Shown here in pieces: positions 1 to 13,349 of a stretch of 64,000 bases of DNA. Every line of letters begins with the position of its first letter. Within the stretch, counting starts at the first letter, position 1. The stretch lies in contig NC_090751.1 in the NCBI RefSeq assembly GCF_036898095.1, positions 79,607,315 through 79,671,314 on the forward strand. Reading direction: 5' to 3'. The translations under genes were made by a program, and so were the position numbers. The stretch is from Palaemon carinicauda (Eukaryota; Arthropoda; Malacostraca; Decapoda; Palaemonidae). The notes below the pieces were generated by a model. The model worked only from the letters and a program-made list of their open reading frames with translations, did no database searches and was not told the origin of the DNA.

Positions 1-1
1 C

Positions 2-656
2 AATCTAGTAGAAGTAGCATATCATTTACTTACAAAATTCAGATTGAACGAATATGCCATGCTAGCTGACATCAGCAAGGCCTTCCACTGTGTATTGTTA
101 GATCCCCGTGATGCCAAATACACACAATTTCTGTGGTGTGAGGTAGCAGGTCGAGCACTCACCTTCGCCTTTAGAGTCATGGTGTTCGGCATCACGGCGA
201 GTCCGTTTTTGTTGCAACAAGTTTTGAATTGTCATTTTGAAAAGGAAGGTAGGCCAGATTTGGCAAAGTCATTTTACGTAGATAATTATCTCAGTACTTT
301 CGAGAATGTAGAGAGCATGAGGAAGGAGCATAAATCTGTCAACAAGATCTTAGAAAGGGCTGGTATGCCTTTAGAAGGGTGGGCGTCCAATAACTTAGCC
401 TTCGATAGCAAGAAGCAGTGGAGTGAGCCAGTGAAGTGAACGAACTTGGGCTGCGATGGGCCCGAGACGTCGATCGACTGTGCGTGAAAGAGAGTAAGAG
501 AATCAGTGAATTGGGGGAGGGATGGGTACCTACAAAGTGTATGGTACTTTACCTGTTTGTCTCCATTTATGATCCTTTAGGCTTGATAAGCCCATTGTTT
601 GTTTGAGGAAAACTTTTCCTCCTGTAACTATGGGAGGATAACGTAGGCTGGGATGA
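2..656 (+). pseudogene. BEL/Pao reverse transcriptase fragment
   Basis: Reverse transcriptase copies the element RNA into DNA inside the Gag particle. The window opens in the RT palm: the conserved stretches ADISKAFH (first catalytic Asp) and FGITASPFLLQQ are visible, followed by FYVDNYL at the YxDD active-site position. The frame is open to 439 and is lost near 436, where copy 2 has a few extra bases. Stops follow, for example TGA at about 603. The downstream WDDVL segment rejoins the open frame at 658. Asn in place of the second active-site Asp is shared with copy 2, so it looks like a family trait and not a private mutation. Non-functional. Confidence 0.88.
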
Positions 657-657
657 C

Positions 658-1704
658 GTGTTAAGGAGAGAGAAAGCTAGAGAAGCGGGTGAGTTGTTGT
701 GTGAATTTAAAGCGGTAAGTAACATCACATTTCCAAGAGCGGTAGGCAAGACAAATTTAGAGCTCCATGTATTCACCGATGCCAGCAGCAAGGCATACGG
801 TGCAGTAGCATATATTAGGGATAATTGCAATCAAGTAAGACTACTCACTAGTAGGATGAGAATCACTCCCAAGGGGATGAACAAGTTGACAATCCCCAAG
901 CTAGAACTATTAGCATTATTGTTAGGCTGCAGATTAGCTAAGACACTTAAAGGGCTGATAGAGCCACGAGAGATAGTCATGTGGACCGACAGTAAGGTCA
1001 CGATGGCATGGGTAGCATCTCCCGATGCCAAAGACAATAAGAATATATTTATATCTAACAGAGTGGCGGAGATTATTTTTCTTCGTCAGGTTTGCGATTT
1101 CAGTCTCAACTATGTCCCGAGTAACCAAAATCCTGCCGATGTCCTGTCTAGAGGAGCAACAACTCAACAACTGCTACAGAACCCTCTTTGGCAGAAGGGT
1201 CCAGAGTTCCTGAGGACTGCGGGAGAGCCTGTTTCCTACAAAGAGGATGATCCAACCAGTGTGAGAACCGTAGTAGCGGCAGTGCGAGAATTATGGGAAG
1301 AAATAAGGCCTTTTCCCCCAGGAGAGATATGGGAACTTCTACAGTGGGAAGTAGAGTTCCAGTTCTTATTGAGAGTTACTAGGCTAATATTGAGATTTGC
1401 CAAATTAAAACAGGACCCGTTTAGAATTGTTCCCCAATTAGAGCAAAAATATTATTTGCCTACAGTCTATGCTTACTTGGAGGGTGAGGTCAGACCCCCT
1501 CGTGAAGTCATTAAGTTTGTCAGACAATTGAATTTAGTACTAGATAATAAGTTGATTTGCACTAGGGGACGTGTGTCCCAAGTAGAGAAAATGAAACATT
1601 TGATTCTTTTGCCAGCGAAGGGACACTTAGTAAGGGCTTATCTAAGATATTTGCATTGTTTGCATTTACATTGTAGTGTGAATACACTAATGGGTATCTT
1701 CTAA
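658..1704 (+). pseudogene. BEL/Pao RNase H, connection region and start of integrase
   Basis: This is an open stretch of 348 codons. RNase H degrades the RNA strand during reverse transcription. Its acidic residues are visible in VFTDASSKAYGAVAY (Asp), KLELLALLLG (Glu) and MWTDSKVTMAWV (Asp). The later VPSNQNPADVLSRGA segment is typical of the end of RNase H in BEL/Pao and Gypsy elements. The C-terminal part reaches the His residues of the integrase zinc-binding domain (LRYLHCLHLHC). A TAA at 1702-1704 ends the frame where copy 2 continues into the rest of the integrase. Unlike copy 2, the RNase H part here has no stop codons. Confidence 0.85.
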
Positions 1705-2204
1705 CAGAAATGCTGGTCGCCGGGCCTACGTTCCATTGCAAGGCAAATTGTACGGCAGTGTCCAGAATGCGTGCTAGCATTCCAGCCCCTGTTGAGAAAG
1801 CCACCATCAACCCCCTACCGAAGGAAAGGATCAGCTTGACGAAGCCATTTACCGCAGTCGGAGTGGACCACACAGTGGCCATACAGACCGAAACGTGGCC
1901 AGGCTACATACTGATCGTAACATGCATGGCCAGCAGGGCCGTGTACCTTGATTTCTGCCCCTCCCTGGAAGCGGAGGAATTTGTTTTGGCCTTGCGTCGT
2001 TTTTGTGCTAGGCCTCTAATGTACAGCGGCAACAAGTGCAAGGATGAGGTCCTCACCCCTTCCCAGTTAGTGCAAGGACACATTGTAAACCTAATGGCAC
2101 CGATCTTGCCAGACGACGACCTCAATGCGACCTTCACCTCCTGGAGGCTCCGTGATCGTTATTTGAAGCTGAAAGACACTCTGAAAGCCTTCCGGGAGAA
2201 GTGA
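1705..2204 (+). pseudogene. BEL/Pao integrase with internal deletion
   Basis: Integrase joins LTR ends to target DNA. The first core Asp is present in AVGVDHTVAIQTE. The sequence then jumps from ALRRFCA directly to RPLMYSGNKC. Copy 2 has about 290 bp between these points, and they carry the second Asp (TSDNHQ) and the Glu (GGFFESLIG). Two of the three catalytic acidic residues are therefore lost. A TGA follows AFREK at 2202-2204. The deletion is clean and has no obvious repeat at its edges that I can see. Catalytically dead. Confidence 0.85.
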
Positions 2205-2600
2205 AGGAAAGAGTATTTAAGTGCCCTGAGGGCCAGACACGACTGTCGATCTAGGGAGCCTTCAAAGCTGCACCCCGGAGAAATCGTGCTGGTCAAGCAA
2301 GACAATAAAAAAAGGGCTACGTGGCCCCTTGGACGTGTCGTGGAGACATATCCTGATGATGACGGAGTCGTGCGTTCGGCCAAGGTGTTGTTCGATGATG
2401 TTGAGTCCCTGCGAGCTGTCAGCCACCTGGTTCTCCTGGAGATTGCCCCCTCTGATGACGATGATGGTGTTGGAAAAGAGACGGCGGTGATGGTACAAGA
2501 AGACGATGGCGACGGCGACGTCGAAGACGAGGGTGCGTACAGTTTGCCAGCAGGACTGCCAGGGAACGTTGTGACGTCTGGGGACAACCAGGATAGTTAA
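2205..2600 (+). pseudogene. BEL/Pao pol C-terminal domain (DUF5641-like)
   Basis: The translated piece from 2286 contains KRATWPLGRVVETYPDDDG followed by VVRSAKVLF. This is the small beta-rich C-terminal domain found after the integrase core in BEL/Pao elements (DUF5641 in domain collections). It is out of frame with the preceding fragment because TGA at 2202 ends that ORF. An acidic Asp/Glu-rich tail follows and stops at 2600. The same domain lies at 39120-39400 in copy 2. Role inferred from the family: target or nucleic acid binding by integrase. Confidence 0.8.
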
Positions 2601-2746
2601 GGCTACGACATCTCGACAACAAGCCACAGAGGTCTTAGGTAGTAACGAAGATAGTAGAGGTAATGATGGTAACGAAAGTAGGGATACCAATACGGTAAGT
2701 GAGAGTAGTGAAAGGCGTAACCCTGAAATGTTGAGTGCTAGTGCCG

Positions 2747-3823
<1,077 letters not shown>

Positions 3824-4024
3824 ATTGTGCATGTATACATTGCTTTTTGCTTATTGCTTATTGAGATATTATTGCAGGCCTATTGCCTATAGCCTTTATA
3901 TTGATTGATTCATGTATGCATTATATGTCTAGGTACATTTATATATATTATTGCCATTATGTTTATATACGTTGTGGAGCGCTACGCAACGAGGCTAACC
4001 GAGTCTTGAAGGAGCGGTTACTCG

Positions 4025-4047
4025 CCCCCCCCCCCCCCCCCCCCCCC
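4025..4047. repeat. Poly-C run (23 C)
   Basis: A homopolymer C tract lies in the 3' untranslated region of BEL copy 1, just upstream of the LTR. The matching place in copy 2 (near 40175) has only short C runs, so the tract expanded in this copy. Length may also be affected by assembly or sequencing error. Confidence 0.9.
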
Positions 4048-4111
4048 GCCAAAGTTCAGTCTTGCCTAATTGTCCGACGTTTCAATGCCCCTTTATTTCG
4101 GGTGTGGAGTA

Positions 4112-5269
4112 TGTCGGGAGTTTCGAACTGATCATTCGAAATCCCCGCCATTTAACTTCACAAACGTTGCGTTAAATTGGGGCAAGGCTGGAAGATCTCG
4201 AGATTGTTTCTATGAATGAGCGCTGTCCAATACGTGACAGTATTGAGGCATAAATTTCTACCTCCTGGCGGTGAAGGAGCGGGTGTCAGAGAAACAGTCT
4301 TTGTTATTTACAATTTACGAAAATGATATTGTATTCATTCATGCAGGCAAAATTATCGATGAATATGTTTAGAGCCAAGAACTCGCTAGTTTGTTAGATT
4401 CTGGCAAATTACGGCCTTCAGCCGAAGTATTGAGTTTATCCTTTGATCTGACATAAGACTTTAACTGTTCTTCTATCTTGTATTCTATAAAGAAACTCAA
4501 TTAAACCCCTTGTTGATTAAATAAAGTGAGAGTTCCCGCTCATTTTACAAGGACCCTTTAATTAGCTCAGGAGACAGTAGGTTTCCTTTGAGCTATGCTG
4601 AGTAAGGCCCGGCATTCCTGCCTAAGCCCCAAACAGCGTAAGTACCATCTATGAAGTTGTAGTGTGTCTCTCTGCCTCTGGCTCCTATCTACCGCCATGC
4701 CAGGTCTGTTCCTTTGTCATTGTGAGTTATGTACATTTTTTATCTGTCTGTAAATTTGTCATCCCTGGGATTAGGGATTTGATTTATACCTCAGATGATG
4801 TCTGCAGGCACCAGTATGTCATTTGCCATAGAGTCATTACAGTAATGTTGTAATTTCGCCTTGTTTAGTTCAACCGTGGACTTAGAGTTTTACGAGCACA
4901 TGTTGCAAACACCCTAAGGGTTTCCGTGTTCTAAGGCCATGAGAGCCTGTATTTGATTAAGTCAATTTCTTGTCAATGTCAAGAAACTGCGTGTGCAGTA
5001 AGGTTGAAGACCTAACTTTTATTTTGCGTGATGTTTCTAAGTACACATTGGCTTAACCGCCCGTGATGTCTTTCAGATTGTATAAGAGTGATTTGTTATT
5101 GTGTTTTTAAATTATTATTTTTGTAATAAACCAAATTTTGTGATCGCATTTTATTGAAACCCTACTGAATTGTTTTAGAAAGCGAACCTCTTCAAGGTTT
5201 TATCATCGGCCGACTCCATTGGGCCTAGAATCATTACAGTTCTAACTAAGTCGGAGAAAAATTCCCGAC

Positions 5270-5270
<1 letters not shown>
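4112..5270 (+). repeat. BEL/Pao copy 1 3' LTR (1159 bp)
   Basis: It starts TGTCGGGAGTTTCGAACTG and ends ATTCCCGACA, so it begins TG and ends CA with short inverted ends TGTCGGGA and TCCCGACA. It is related to the 1005-bp LTRs of copy 2 but clearly diverged. An AATAAA polyadenylation signal lies in TTTTTGTAATAAACC near 5120, at the place where the copy 2 LTRs also have one. The start is fixed by the copy 2 LTR boundary. Confidence 0.9.

Positions 5271-5272
<2 letters not shown>

Positions 5273-5330
<58 letters not shown>
5273..5330. repeat. (GA)n microsatellite
   Basis: Pure GA dinucleotide repeat that starts just after the BEL copy 1 LTR. Confidence 0.97.
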
Positions 5331-5334
<4 letters not shown>

Positions 5335-6537
5335 GCAACCGAAGAATGAGGAAGCAAGAAATGAAAGAGAAGAAATCAAAGAGATAATGAAGTAGTAAGT
5401 AGCAAGGGAAAAGAAGTGTGAATACCCAAGTGATTTTGTAAACAGTTAGGTAATCTTTAAATTATATCCTTATACAAGAGGCTGATATTCTGTGACCAAT
5501 GCCACATGAACAATGTAATGCAATTATAATTATCACAACAATAGATATAGTACTTCCCCTACTATTTTAGTTAGGAACATATTCGGCTCTCCTGATAACG
5601 TGCAATCACTTGTTTTTTTTTTTCTTCATCAGTATTTGGAAAGGAAAACACATATTTTCGGTCCATTTCGATAACTCTCTTGGCAGTTTGGTGCACATCA
5701 CATAATAGGCTTTAGCCTGGATTCCTAAACAGTAAAATTTTCTGGAATAACAGCAGAAAATATAAAGAAATAGAGCGTGACCCCTTTACTTAAAGCCTTT
5801 AGTAGGAGTGTGATAGCACTACTTGGGATGCGTGGGACCTGTCTTACCCCCGAACTGACCTGGCCTTCTTTCAAGACAGCCTTGGTACAAAGTAACTGCC
5901 GTTAGCGGCGCCAATCGCCAAAACCAAAGTGTTGGTGTGGCGTAGTTAGGTAATGAGTTGTTGACCATAGACATAATAACACTTGATTCATTATGTAGTA
6001 TTACAGATATATACTTATCCTACAAACCCCTCAAATTTACTCATTACCTTAAAACATAGGCAGACTGAAAAGTCAAAATTAGAGGCAATAAAAGCATATC
6101 ACAAATAAGAACAAACAAAATGGAGGAAAAAATTAAGTGAAGAATGGTTAATGGAAGCAAAACGCAATATATTTTCCATTTCCGTAGCTCTTCATCCAAA
6201 CTGAGCATTTACTATGCATTTTTGATAAAAAATAATGTGTTTTTCTTTAATATCTCCCATACTAATTACTTGATCGGAATGGTACTTTGACAAAACACTC
6301 TATAGACCTCCCCATAATTTTTGATACTTTAATGCATTGGCAAATCTCGTTAATTAAGGTGTTTATTCCTGTACTAATAAAGCTTAAGCCAAGTGAATCG
6401 GGTAAGTAGGTGAAGGAAATCGAATACCTACACTCCCTTGACCCTCCCCTCTCCTTCCCTCCTTCAGTCTAGATCCTCCTCCTATCCCTCCAGTAACCCC
6501 TTTTCCTAGTCACTCCGGTGTCGCTTACTCTACCTTT
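5331..6537. other. Stretch without recognised gene
   Basis: Purine-rich DNA follows the (GA)n tract and then AT-rich sequence. I see no ORF above noise, no retroelement motif and no convincing exon. Near 5805-5950 there is a more GC-balanced segment (around CAGCCTTGGTACAAAGTAAC) that could be a worn repeat, but I cannot assign it. Confidence 0.5.
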
Positions 6538-8111
6538 TTTGGGTTCAAGCCATGTCGTCCTGATGGAAGGTTCCTTTAGGCAGTTTTCTAAGGGATATTT
6601 AGCTACAGTGATACTCCCAGAGAATTGACCATAGGTCTCCAGTATTCTAATTCCTGGCGCGAGTATCCTCAAAAGTTTTCTTAAGAATATCGCATAATAT
6701 CAGGGGACGTATTTCTTGATACGACACATGGCAATCTTCACCCCGAATAGAGTTTTTGCTCTGAGGGGGAAGAGTAGCGAAATTGAAGGGGAGCCGTCAT
6801 CAAGGTTACCCAGTGGATCCCCTTCCCATACTACTACAGGGTCCAAAATGGCTACTCATTCCTTGTTTAGTAGCAAATTGCGCACTGCGTACTCCCGCTT
6901 GCTCTCAGTGTTTTCTGTCACTAATACGAGGATTTATCAAGCATTCTCCAGCATCTTCTGCCTCTGAAAAGTTGAGTATTTAATCTTTCCTGTGCATAAT
7001 TTTAGCTCCCTTCTCACAGTTAAATTAGCATAATTTAGATGTGTTTATTGGAGCATATCTGGTAACCGGAGGCGCCATTTTGGACGCTGTCATTCGCCAT
7101 ATATGCCTTATTTAGTCAGTAAAACGACGTTCCCGGTATTTAGCTTTAATGAATTATAGCTATTTGGCCAAAATTATACTAGTGAAGATAAGATCATGCA
7201 CGTATATTTCCTCTTCCTTAAATGTACTGATCGTATACGTTAGAGTCTTGGTGATATAGCGTAGCCGAGATCTTGACCTGCGCTAAGCTAGCCTAGCCTA
7301 TGCGCTCTAGTATACTTCCGTACATTAGCCCTGTTTACCCTCGTGTATCGTTTCATCAATTCAACAGGAGATAGTATATCTCCCAGAATTATTTATATAA
7401 TTCGATACTCGTCTCTTTTAGAGATTTAAGGGTAAACCCTTACTTCCCTCTGAGTGTCGCCATTAGGCGACAACCCTATCCTGGTTTTGCCATTGAGTAG
7501 TGTACTCCGGCTTGACTAGGCTAGTGTTTCTGTCTTCCCTCTTTGCCGGTGAGTATTCCGGCTTTGATCTACGTCAGTAACTCAGAATATTCAGTCTTTA
7601 TGCCGGCAACTCGGCTGCCGGGGGAGTAGTCACTCCCCTGCCAGCTTACAGTTGCAGACATAAGAAGCCTAGCTTCCCTAGCCCGCATCCGAAGTGGTAG
7701 TACATTGCCGCCACCTTGTCCCTTGTGGTCTAGAAGACAAGTCTTGTTTCGGCAAGGTCCTAGGCTGAAGAATCGATATTCTTCTGCCGCCCAAGATGGC
7801 GCCGATATTGAAACGATGTTTCTGAGTTGTGACCCGAAGTAGCCAGCAATCGTGCCGCCTTCTCCCGACACAACACACAAGACCCTTTCCCTGCCCCTCT
7901 CTGTCCTTTAGCGATAGCCAGCCATCGCAATGTCTTTGGCCGTGTCCTACAATCTCCCCGCTTGCCGGGTGGGTTGTGGTGCTGGCCGGGCTCCTACAAA
8001 GGCGGCTTGATTGCAGCTCTGACCTTCCCCCTACGGACGCAAAGCTCCGGGAAAGGCTGTGCCGGCCATGACGGCTGCCGGGGGGAGACCCTGATGTCTT
8101 TGAGTGTTCTT
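6538..8111 (+). repeat. Inverted second copy of the DIRS leader and terminal repeat
   Basis: It begins with the terminal motif (CAAGCCATGTCGTCCTGATG) and then reads the DIRS 5' leader in plus orientation. For example, the reverse complement of the region around 29020-29060 of copy C (GGATAGAGAGGGGCAGGGAA) is seen at 7885-7915. The match ends near GAGTGTTCTT at 8110, where RT sequence of opposite orientation begins. ORFs here are short and not conserved. Confidence 0.75.
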
Positions 8112-8600
8112 AGATAGGAGGGGAAAGGGTGAGTGACTGGAAGCTGCCAATAGACGACTTTCAGGTCTGGTAAGGCTTTTGGCACCCTTTTCTGCAGCGG
8201 GGTCCTTATGTTCAGGAGGATAAACCTCCTGGACTCGTTGTTTCATTTGGACTTGTTGAGTGGCAATAAGTCCTGAATGACTCTGAATTTTCTTGAGTCC
8301 TTCTTGTAAACACACAACGACCTTCCCTGGAATTCGGTGGACTAAAGTTTCCTTACCACCTGTATGCTCTAGAGCTCTCAGGTAAACTCCTCCAGGAGGG
8401 TTTTGGATAATCGGAGGAGTAGAGGAAATGGTGGTAGAGATATCTCCACCTCTCAACTTAGTCCCATATTGATTAGGCCATGGACCCAAGGATCGAAGGT
8501 CCGGCGATCCTAAAGGAATCTCCCTCCTACTAGAAGCATTCCTATGCTTCGACTGATCAGTAGGAATCTTTTTTCGACCATCTGTCTGTGATGTCTCGGT
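8112..8600 (-). pseudogene. DIRS reverse transcriptase, N-terminal fragment (copy A)
   Basis: In minus frames it shows the conserved tract of copies B and C: a diverged form of the FDPWAHSLIKNGLG segment, then DLKVVYWQLPVTHPFPSYL, which corresponds to DLADAYWHLPVSHPLSSYL in copy B. The frame changes at least once, and the fragment ends right after SYL at about 8112. The YxDD active site and everything downstream are missing. Dead fragment. Confidence 0.75.
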
Positions 8601-8615
8601 CACTACAACTGTGGA

Positions 8616-10235
8616 TCATTGTTGAACCACTCGAAATGGATGTCCAGACCTCTCCATCTTTCTTTTAGGTTGGGGACCCACAACCTTAGAAGATTCTCTT
8701 TTTGGAAGGATGCCCCACTTTTGGAGAAGTCCTACTTTCTCCGTAGAGGCGTTCTTAATCACTTCCTTGACTACCTCGTCAGGAAAGAGGTCCTTACCCC
8801 AGATGTTGGAAGATATTAGCTTTCTTGTATCGTGTTTCGCTGTTGCGTTAGCTAACACAAACTCCCTACATGATCTTCTAGCCTTTATAAAGGCATAAAG
8901 GTCTTTTACCAAAGTAGCCATATGAATTTTGGCTAAAACCTTAAGCATGTCTGGGGTATCTTGATGAGCCGAACAGAACTCTATGTAGTTCTGTAGAGAT
9001 AAGGAGGCTGCAAGTCTCTCCTTTGTTTCTTGTTCGCCCTGTAAGAGAAACTCAGATAATTTTGGAAGATTTTCCTTAAATTGTTGACTGGCGATATCCG
9101 CCTCAAGTCTTCCTACTGAAAAGGTGAAATGGGCCTCCTTCCAGTTCTTCTCCTGTCTGGGAAATGCTAGTGACAGAGGCTCGCACTCTTTGAGTGTAGG
9201 ACACGGTTTACCTGTCTCTATTGCCTCAGTGACATATTTGAAAGCCTTCTCCGTAAAGGGGAATGAAATTGAAGCAGGAGCAAGGAAGGAAGAGTGCTTG
9301 TTACCCGGTGTGGATACCCTCGACACCGAGTAACCCGCCATTTCTATGCAGCTTGATAGGATAGCCTGTGCTTTATCATTGTCGAGAATCATAACCTCCT
9401 TTGATTCCGTTCCTTTTTCTGATGTTGGTTCATCCTTCAGTCTAATGAAACAGTTCGGGAAAGCGTCAAAGCTTGGCCAGAACTGGATTTTGTCCAAATG
9501 AACAGCACCTATCTTCTCCGAGATGTAGAGTTTGCCGTTTAAAATTGGCATTAGCTCCGCAAACCTCTAGGGATTAGTTGTGGAGCATGTCAGAAGGTCT
9601 TGATCTATGAGTCTTTTTTACGACCCTTTAGGAGCGACAATTGGAGCTTTGCCAAGCTCTACCTTGCATTTCGCTTCCTGCTTTGTGCTCTGTTTGCACA
9701 AATTTTCTACTAGATTCTTGACTTGGGCCCATAACTGGTTCATTCCATCTAAAAGAGGGATAGAAGGCGGAGATATCGATGTCGTTGGCTCATGAGCCTG
9801 TTGGGACGGAGGCAATTCCAACCCGACATTCTCCCCTTCTTCCCGTGGGCGCTTTTTGCCCTCCTTCCCGAAGGTTATCTGGCCAACGGGAAACGTACCT
9901 CGTGTCTGGGGTACCACTATTTCCTTACTCGCTGTTGGAAATAGTAACCTACGCATCTTGTCATTAGGCATGTAAGGTCCCGGAGAGATTTTCTGAAAGC
10001 CTCTCACCCAGTTGCATAGTTTGAAGCAAGCTGCATCCCTAGTTTCCACCGACTTGGGATTCTTGAAACCTTCGGACAATAGGGCCCGACATACTTTGCA
10101 GGCCTGCGGGTTCCAATACTGCAGGTGACCGGAAATAAGATTACAGGGGTCATGAAACCTGCATGCATTATGTCCGTAAAAACACTTACTCTTAGTTTTG
10201 CAGAAGACTGCAACACATGACATCTGGCGTTCTTC
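8616..10235 (-). pseudogene. DIRS gag-like ORF (copy A, two in-frame stops)
   Basis: Two long minus-strand ORFs (10223-9618, 201 aa, and 9551-8616, 311 aa) are in the same frame, separated by a TAA and a TAG. The N-terminus has a Cys/His cluster (FCKTKSKCFYGHNACRFH then YWNPQACKVC) shared by all four DIRS copies. The C-terminal part starts near MPILNGKLYISEKIGAVHLD and includes LKEFLLQGEQETKERLAAS-type helical sequence. It is a Gag-like protein by position, first ORF before RT. I know of no characterised function for it. Repairing only two stop codons would give a complete frame, so this gag decayed fairly recently. Confidence 0.8.
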
Positions 10236-10256
10236 CTGTAAAGAAAGGAAAACAAA
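10236..10256 (-). promoter_or_regulatory. Conserved 3' splice site upstream of DIRS gag (copy A)
   Basis: Minus strand: TTTTCCTTTCTTTACAG followed by GAAGAACG. The same pyrimidine tract plus ACAG sits just before gag in copies B, C and D. This fits an intron in the leader that ends here, so gag translation may start from spliced RNA. Confidence 0.65.
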
Positions 10257-13175
10257 ATGAGTATACGATTGATTAACTCACTGATAATCAATAAATCAAA
10301 AGTCATATCTTGACACAATAGCTTAGGATAGCAAGCTATAAAGGGATAGTAGGATACACATACTTGTGTATCCCTTACAAGCAAATGCTGGTACCTCCCC
10401 TCAGTACTAAGTGATAGGAATTTCCTTTCGAGGGAATTCCAACTGAAGAAGGGGTTTTCTAACCCCTCGGGATAGGGAAGTGTATACTTCACTGTCCCTT
10501 TCATACTAAATACTGTGGGGTATGGAAGACCGATTTCTTAGTCAGCTTAACGAAGAAACACTATTCCTTCAACGTAAGAGCGGCTGCAGCATAAGCTCAC
10601 ATAAGGATACAAGATATGCTAGAAATAGTTACTGTATAATCATATCGTAGTTTTCTATCTGCAGTATGCACTATATTGCAATATACTGGCTAATGTATAA
10701 TTATATAGTATGGAAAGGAAAGACATATATTTGTATATATCACACCCAACTTATTTGCAGTGACCCCCCTTACAAAATCAAAACATAGAGTTTCCTAATC
10801 ATGGAGACTCAAGGATAAGGGCTCTGCCCTTTAAGGGTTAGGAGTGTAATCTGCAGTCCTTAAAAATTTTAATATTGCAGGGTAACCTGAAGACTGATTA
10901 CTAATCAGAATATTGAAGAATTAAATTCTTTCAATATGAGATTGGGTTCCACAAATATTTGGTTAGGAAATTCAAATATATTGGAAAAGCACTACCAGCA
11001 TAAAATATACAGAAGCTTTCTATTTGCAGTATATCCTATAGTGCAGAAATACTAACTACCTGTATAGACATATACTGTAGTACAGCCAGCATGTCGTCGG
11101 CATAGCTAGCTAATGCTAGCACATCTAGCCTGCTAGCTAAAAGAAAGAGAGATAGCATGGAGAACAGGCTACCTAATACTGTATATATATATACAGTAAA
11201 AAGGGATGTAAAAGTCTACTATCACTACCTTCTCCAAAAAGAAGGTCCAAATGGGAGGGGAGAATATAAGATTCAAGCTTCCATCCAGCTACAGTACTGT
11301 CGCCGGCAAGGATCTCTCTAAATCTTGCCGGCTGGCACCGCTGGCCAGTACTGCCGGCCGGCAGTACTAGTACAGTCGGCGTGCTGCCGGTTGAGCAGGC
11401 ACCATTCTGTGCCGGCCTGGTCGGCAGCACCCCGGCAGTAGCCACTGTTGCTAGCAGTTCAAGAAAGAACTGAAGAACCTTTATAAACAGAAGGGACTTC
11501 CCACTTACAGCCAACATGGCCAGCAGCTGCCCTAGTTGCCTGCCAGCAGTCACCATGACTGCCGGCAGGCAGTAGCCATGATTGCCGGCCGGCAGTAGTC
11601 TTTATTGCCGCCCGGCAACCAAAATGGTCGGCAGCTGACAGCTGTCATTACTGCCGGCCGACAGATGTTAAGACTGCCGGCCGGCAGCTATCAAGTGTAA
11701 GAGGGGGAGTCTGGTTGCGGGATTGCCAACATAAAGGGATAGAAGGGAAGGGAAAGAGGGTCTTGTGAAAGGTACAGCAGGAGCAGGCCTTAGCCTGTCC
11801 TGCCCCACCTAACAACTCCGTTCCTGTATTAGAACTATCCCAGGCGGCTAAAGAATTCTATTCCTTAGCCTAGAGATAGATAATACAAATAAGAGGTTGG
11901 TAGCACCCTCGCCACCACCTCGAAAGGAAAGGAAACGGGGTTGGAGTGCCAGTGTCCCCTAAGCATAAGAAGAATCTATTCCTCAGCCTAGGGTCCACTA
12001 ACACAGGACTAGTCTGCTAGGTCACAGGAAGAAGGGTCATATCGTACAGACCCTTCAGGAGTGGCCTAGGTAGGTCTAGCCTCCTATGTCGGTAGCCTAA
12101 CATAGCAAAAGAATTCTATTCAACTTGCCAGGTAGCTACCAACCACAGACTAAAAACTCTGAGATTCTGGCCAAAACCCCAAAAACCTGCATCTGCGGTT
12201 ACGGAGGAAGGGCAAAAAAAACCGTAGAAAAGTCATGCCTGAATTAAAAATTCGAGGCCGACCCGCTAAGGTTGTAGCCTGAGGCTACACTCAGAGGGAA
12301 GAGGGATTATCCTTAAACTCCCTTTTTTGAGAGGGGTAAAGTTCATCCAATTAAAAGAGATATCTATCTCTGCATAATTGAAATCACCGTACACAAGAGT
12401 AACTGGGGAGTGTCTAACGTATGATAACACGCATAGGTTAGGAACCTAGGCGAGACGAGATCTCGGTTACCTCACTCACCGAGACTCTAACTATACGATC
12501 GATATGGAAAGGAAAAATATGCACAATGTAAATATCTTTACAAGAATATATTGCCTAAATAGCTAACATAATAAAATAATTTATTAATGATATATGAAGC
12601 TCAGTCTCAAATAACATGCCCAAAGAACGACAGCGCTCATAGCGCCTCCAGTACAGGCTAGCTCTAAACACAATAAATTACTCAAATTTCACTGTGAAAA
12701 GGAAGCTTAAAAACTATTCATTGTAAAGACCCAATACTCAACTTTCCGAAGCCGAAAGAAGTCGGAGAATGAATAATAAATCCTTGAAAATCGATCGAAA
12801 AGTTAGATCAACAGGGAACACCACTAAGCGAAATCGCTACAAAATCAGGAATGTCCGCCATCATGGGAATGGCACTGGGGTGGTTATCAATAGAAATACG
12901 GGAACGGGGGTAACCTTGTTATGGCCCCCTTCTATTCTTTTGCCACGTCCCCCCTCGAAGCGTTAATGCTGTTTGGGGTAGAGATTGCTATGTGACATGT
13001 CAAGAATGCGTCCTCTGATAGACGCGATATCCTTGAGAAAATTTAAGGATATTCGCTCCAGGAGTTAGAATTCTTGGACCCGAAGGGTAATTCTCTGGGA
13101 ATATCACTGTAGTATATAATATATCCTTTTGAAGCTACCTTAGGAACTTCCATCAGGACGACATGGCTTGAGCCC
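10257..13175 (-). other. DIRS copy A 5' leader and 5' terminal repeat
   Basis: A noncoding region of about 2.9 kb. It contains many GCCGGC-rich short repeats around 11300-11700 (for example GCCGGCCGGCAGT) and ends with the terminal repeat around 12960-13175 (GAATTCTAACTCC-like core, then CTTCCATCAGGACGACATGG). The same blocks occur in the leaders of C (28121-30451) and D (41581-44190). I see no conserved ORF; the 127-aa ORF at 11173-11556 has no counterpart in the other copies. Confidence 0.7.
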
Positions 13176-13349
13176 AAAAATATTAATATTGAGGGAGGTC
13201 ACAGCAATTGGCTGGACAGGAGGCACAAGTATGTGTCTTTCCTATTTTCTTTCTAGCTTACTATCCTAAGCTATAATGGTAATGGTAATACCATTTTATG
13301 CATGTAAATATATAAATTTATCAAGTGTGATAAATTACTGCATACTCAT

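Larger units (their letters stand above)
6538..13175 (-). mobile_element. DIRS-like retrotransposon copy A (rearranged, minus strand)
   Basis: On the minus strand it runs from a 5' terminal repeat (end at 13175) through a 2.9-kb leader and gag to the first part of RT, then stops at about 8112. What follows (8111 down to 6538) is the leader plus terminal repeat again in the opposite orientation. The copy is therefore a large inverted repeat with gag and partial RT in the middle, and it has lost RNase H and tyrosine recombinase. It lies head to head with copy B at 13175/13176. DIRS elements use a tyrosine recombinase instead of an integrase and make no target duplication, so its outer limits are set only by the terminal motif GTCGTCCTGATGGAAG. 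Confidence 0.8.

Noticed and set aside
5805..5900. Possible exon around GTCTTACCCCC on the minus strand
   Set aside because: The donor-like GGGTAAGACAGG looks good, but no convincing acceptor or conserved coding sequence accompanies it.
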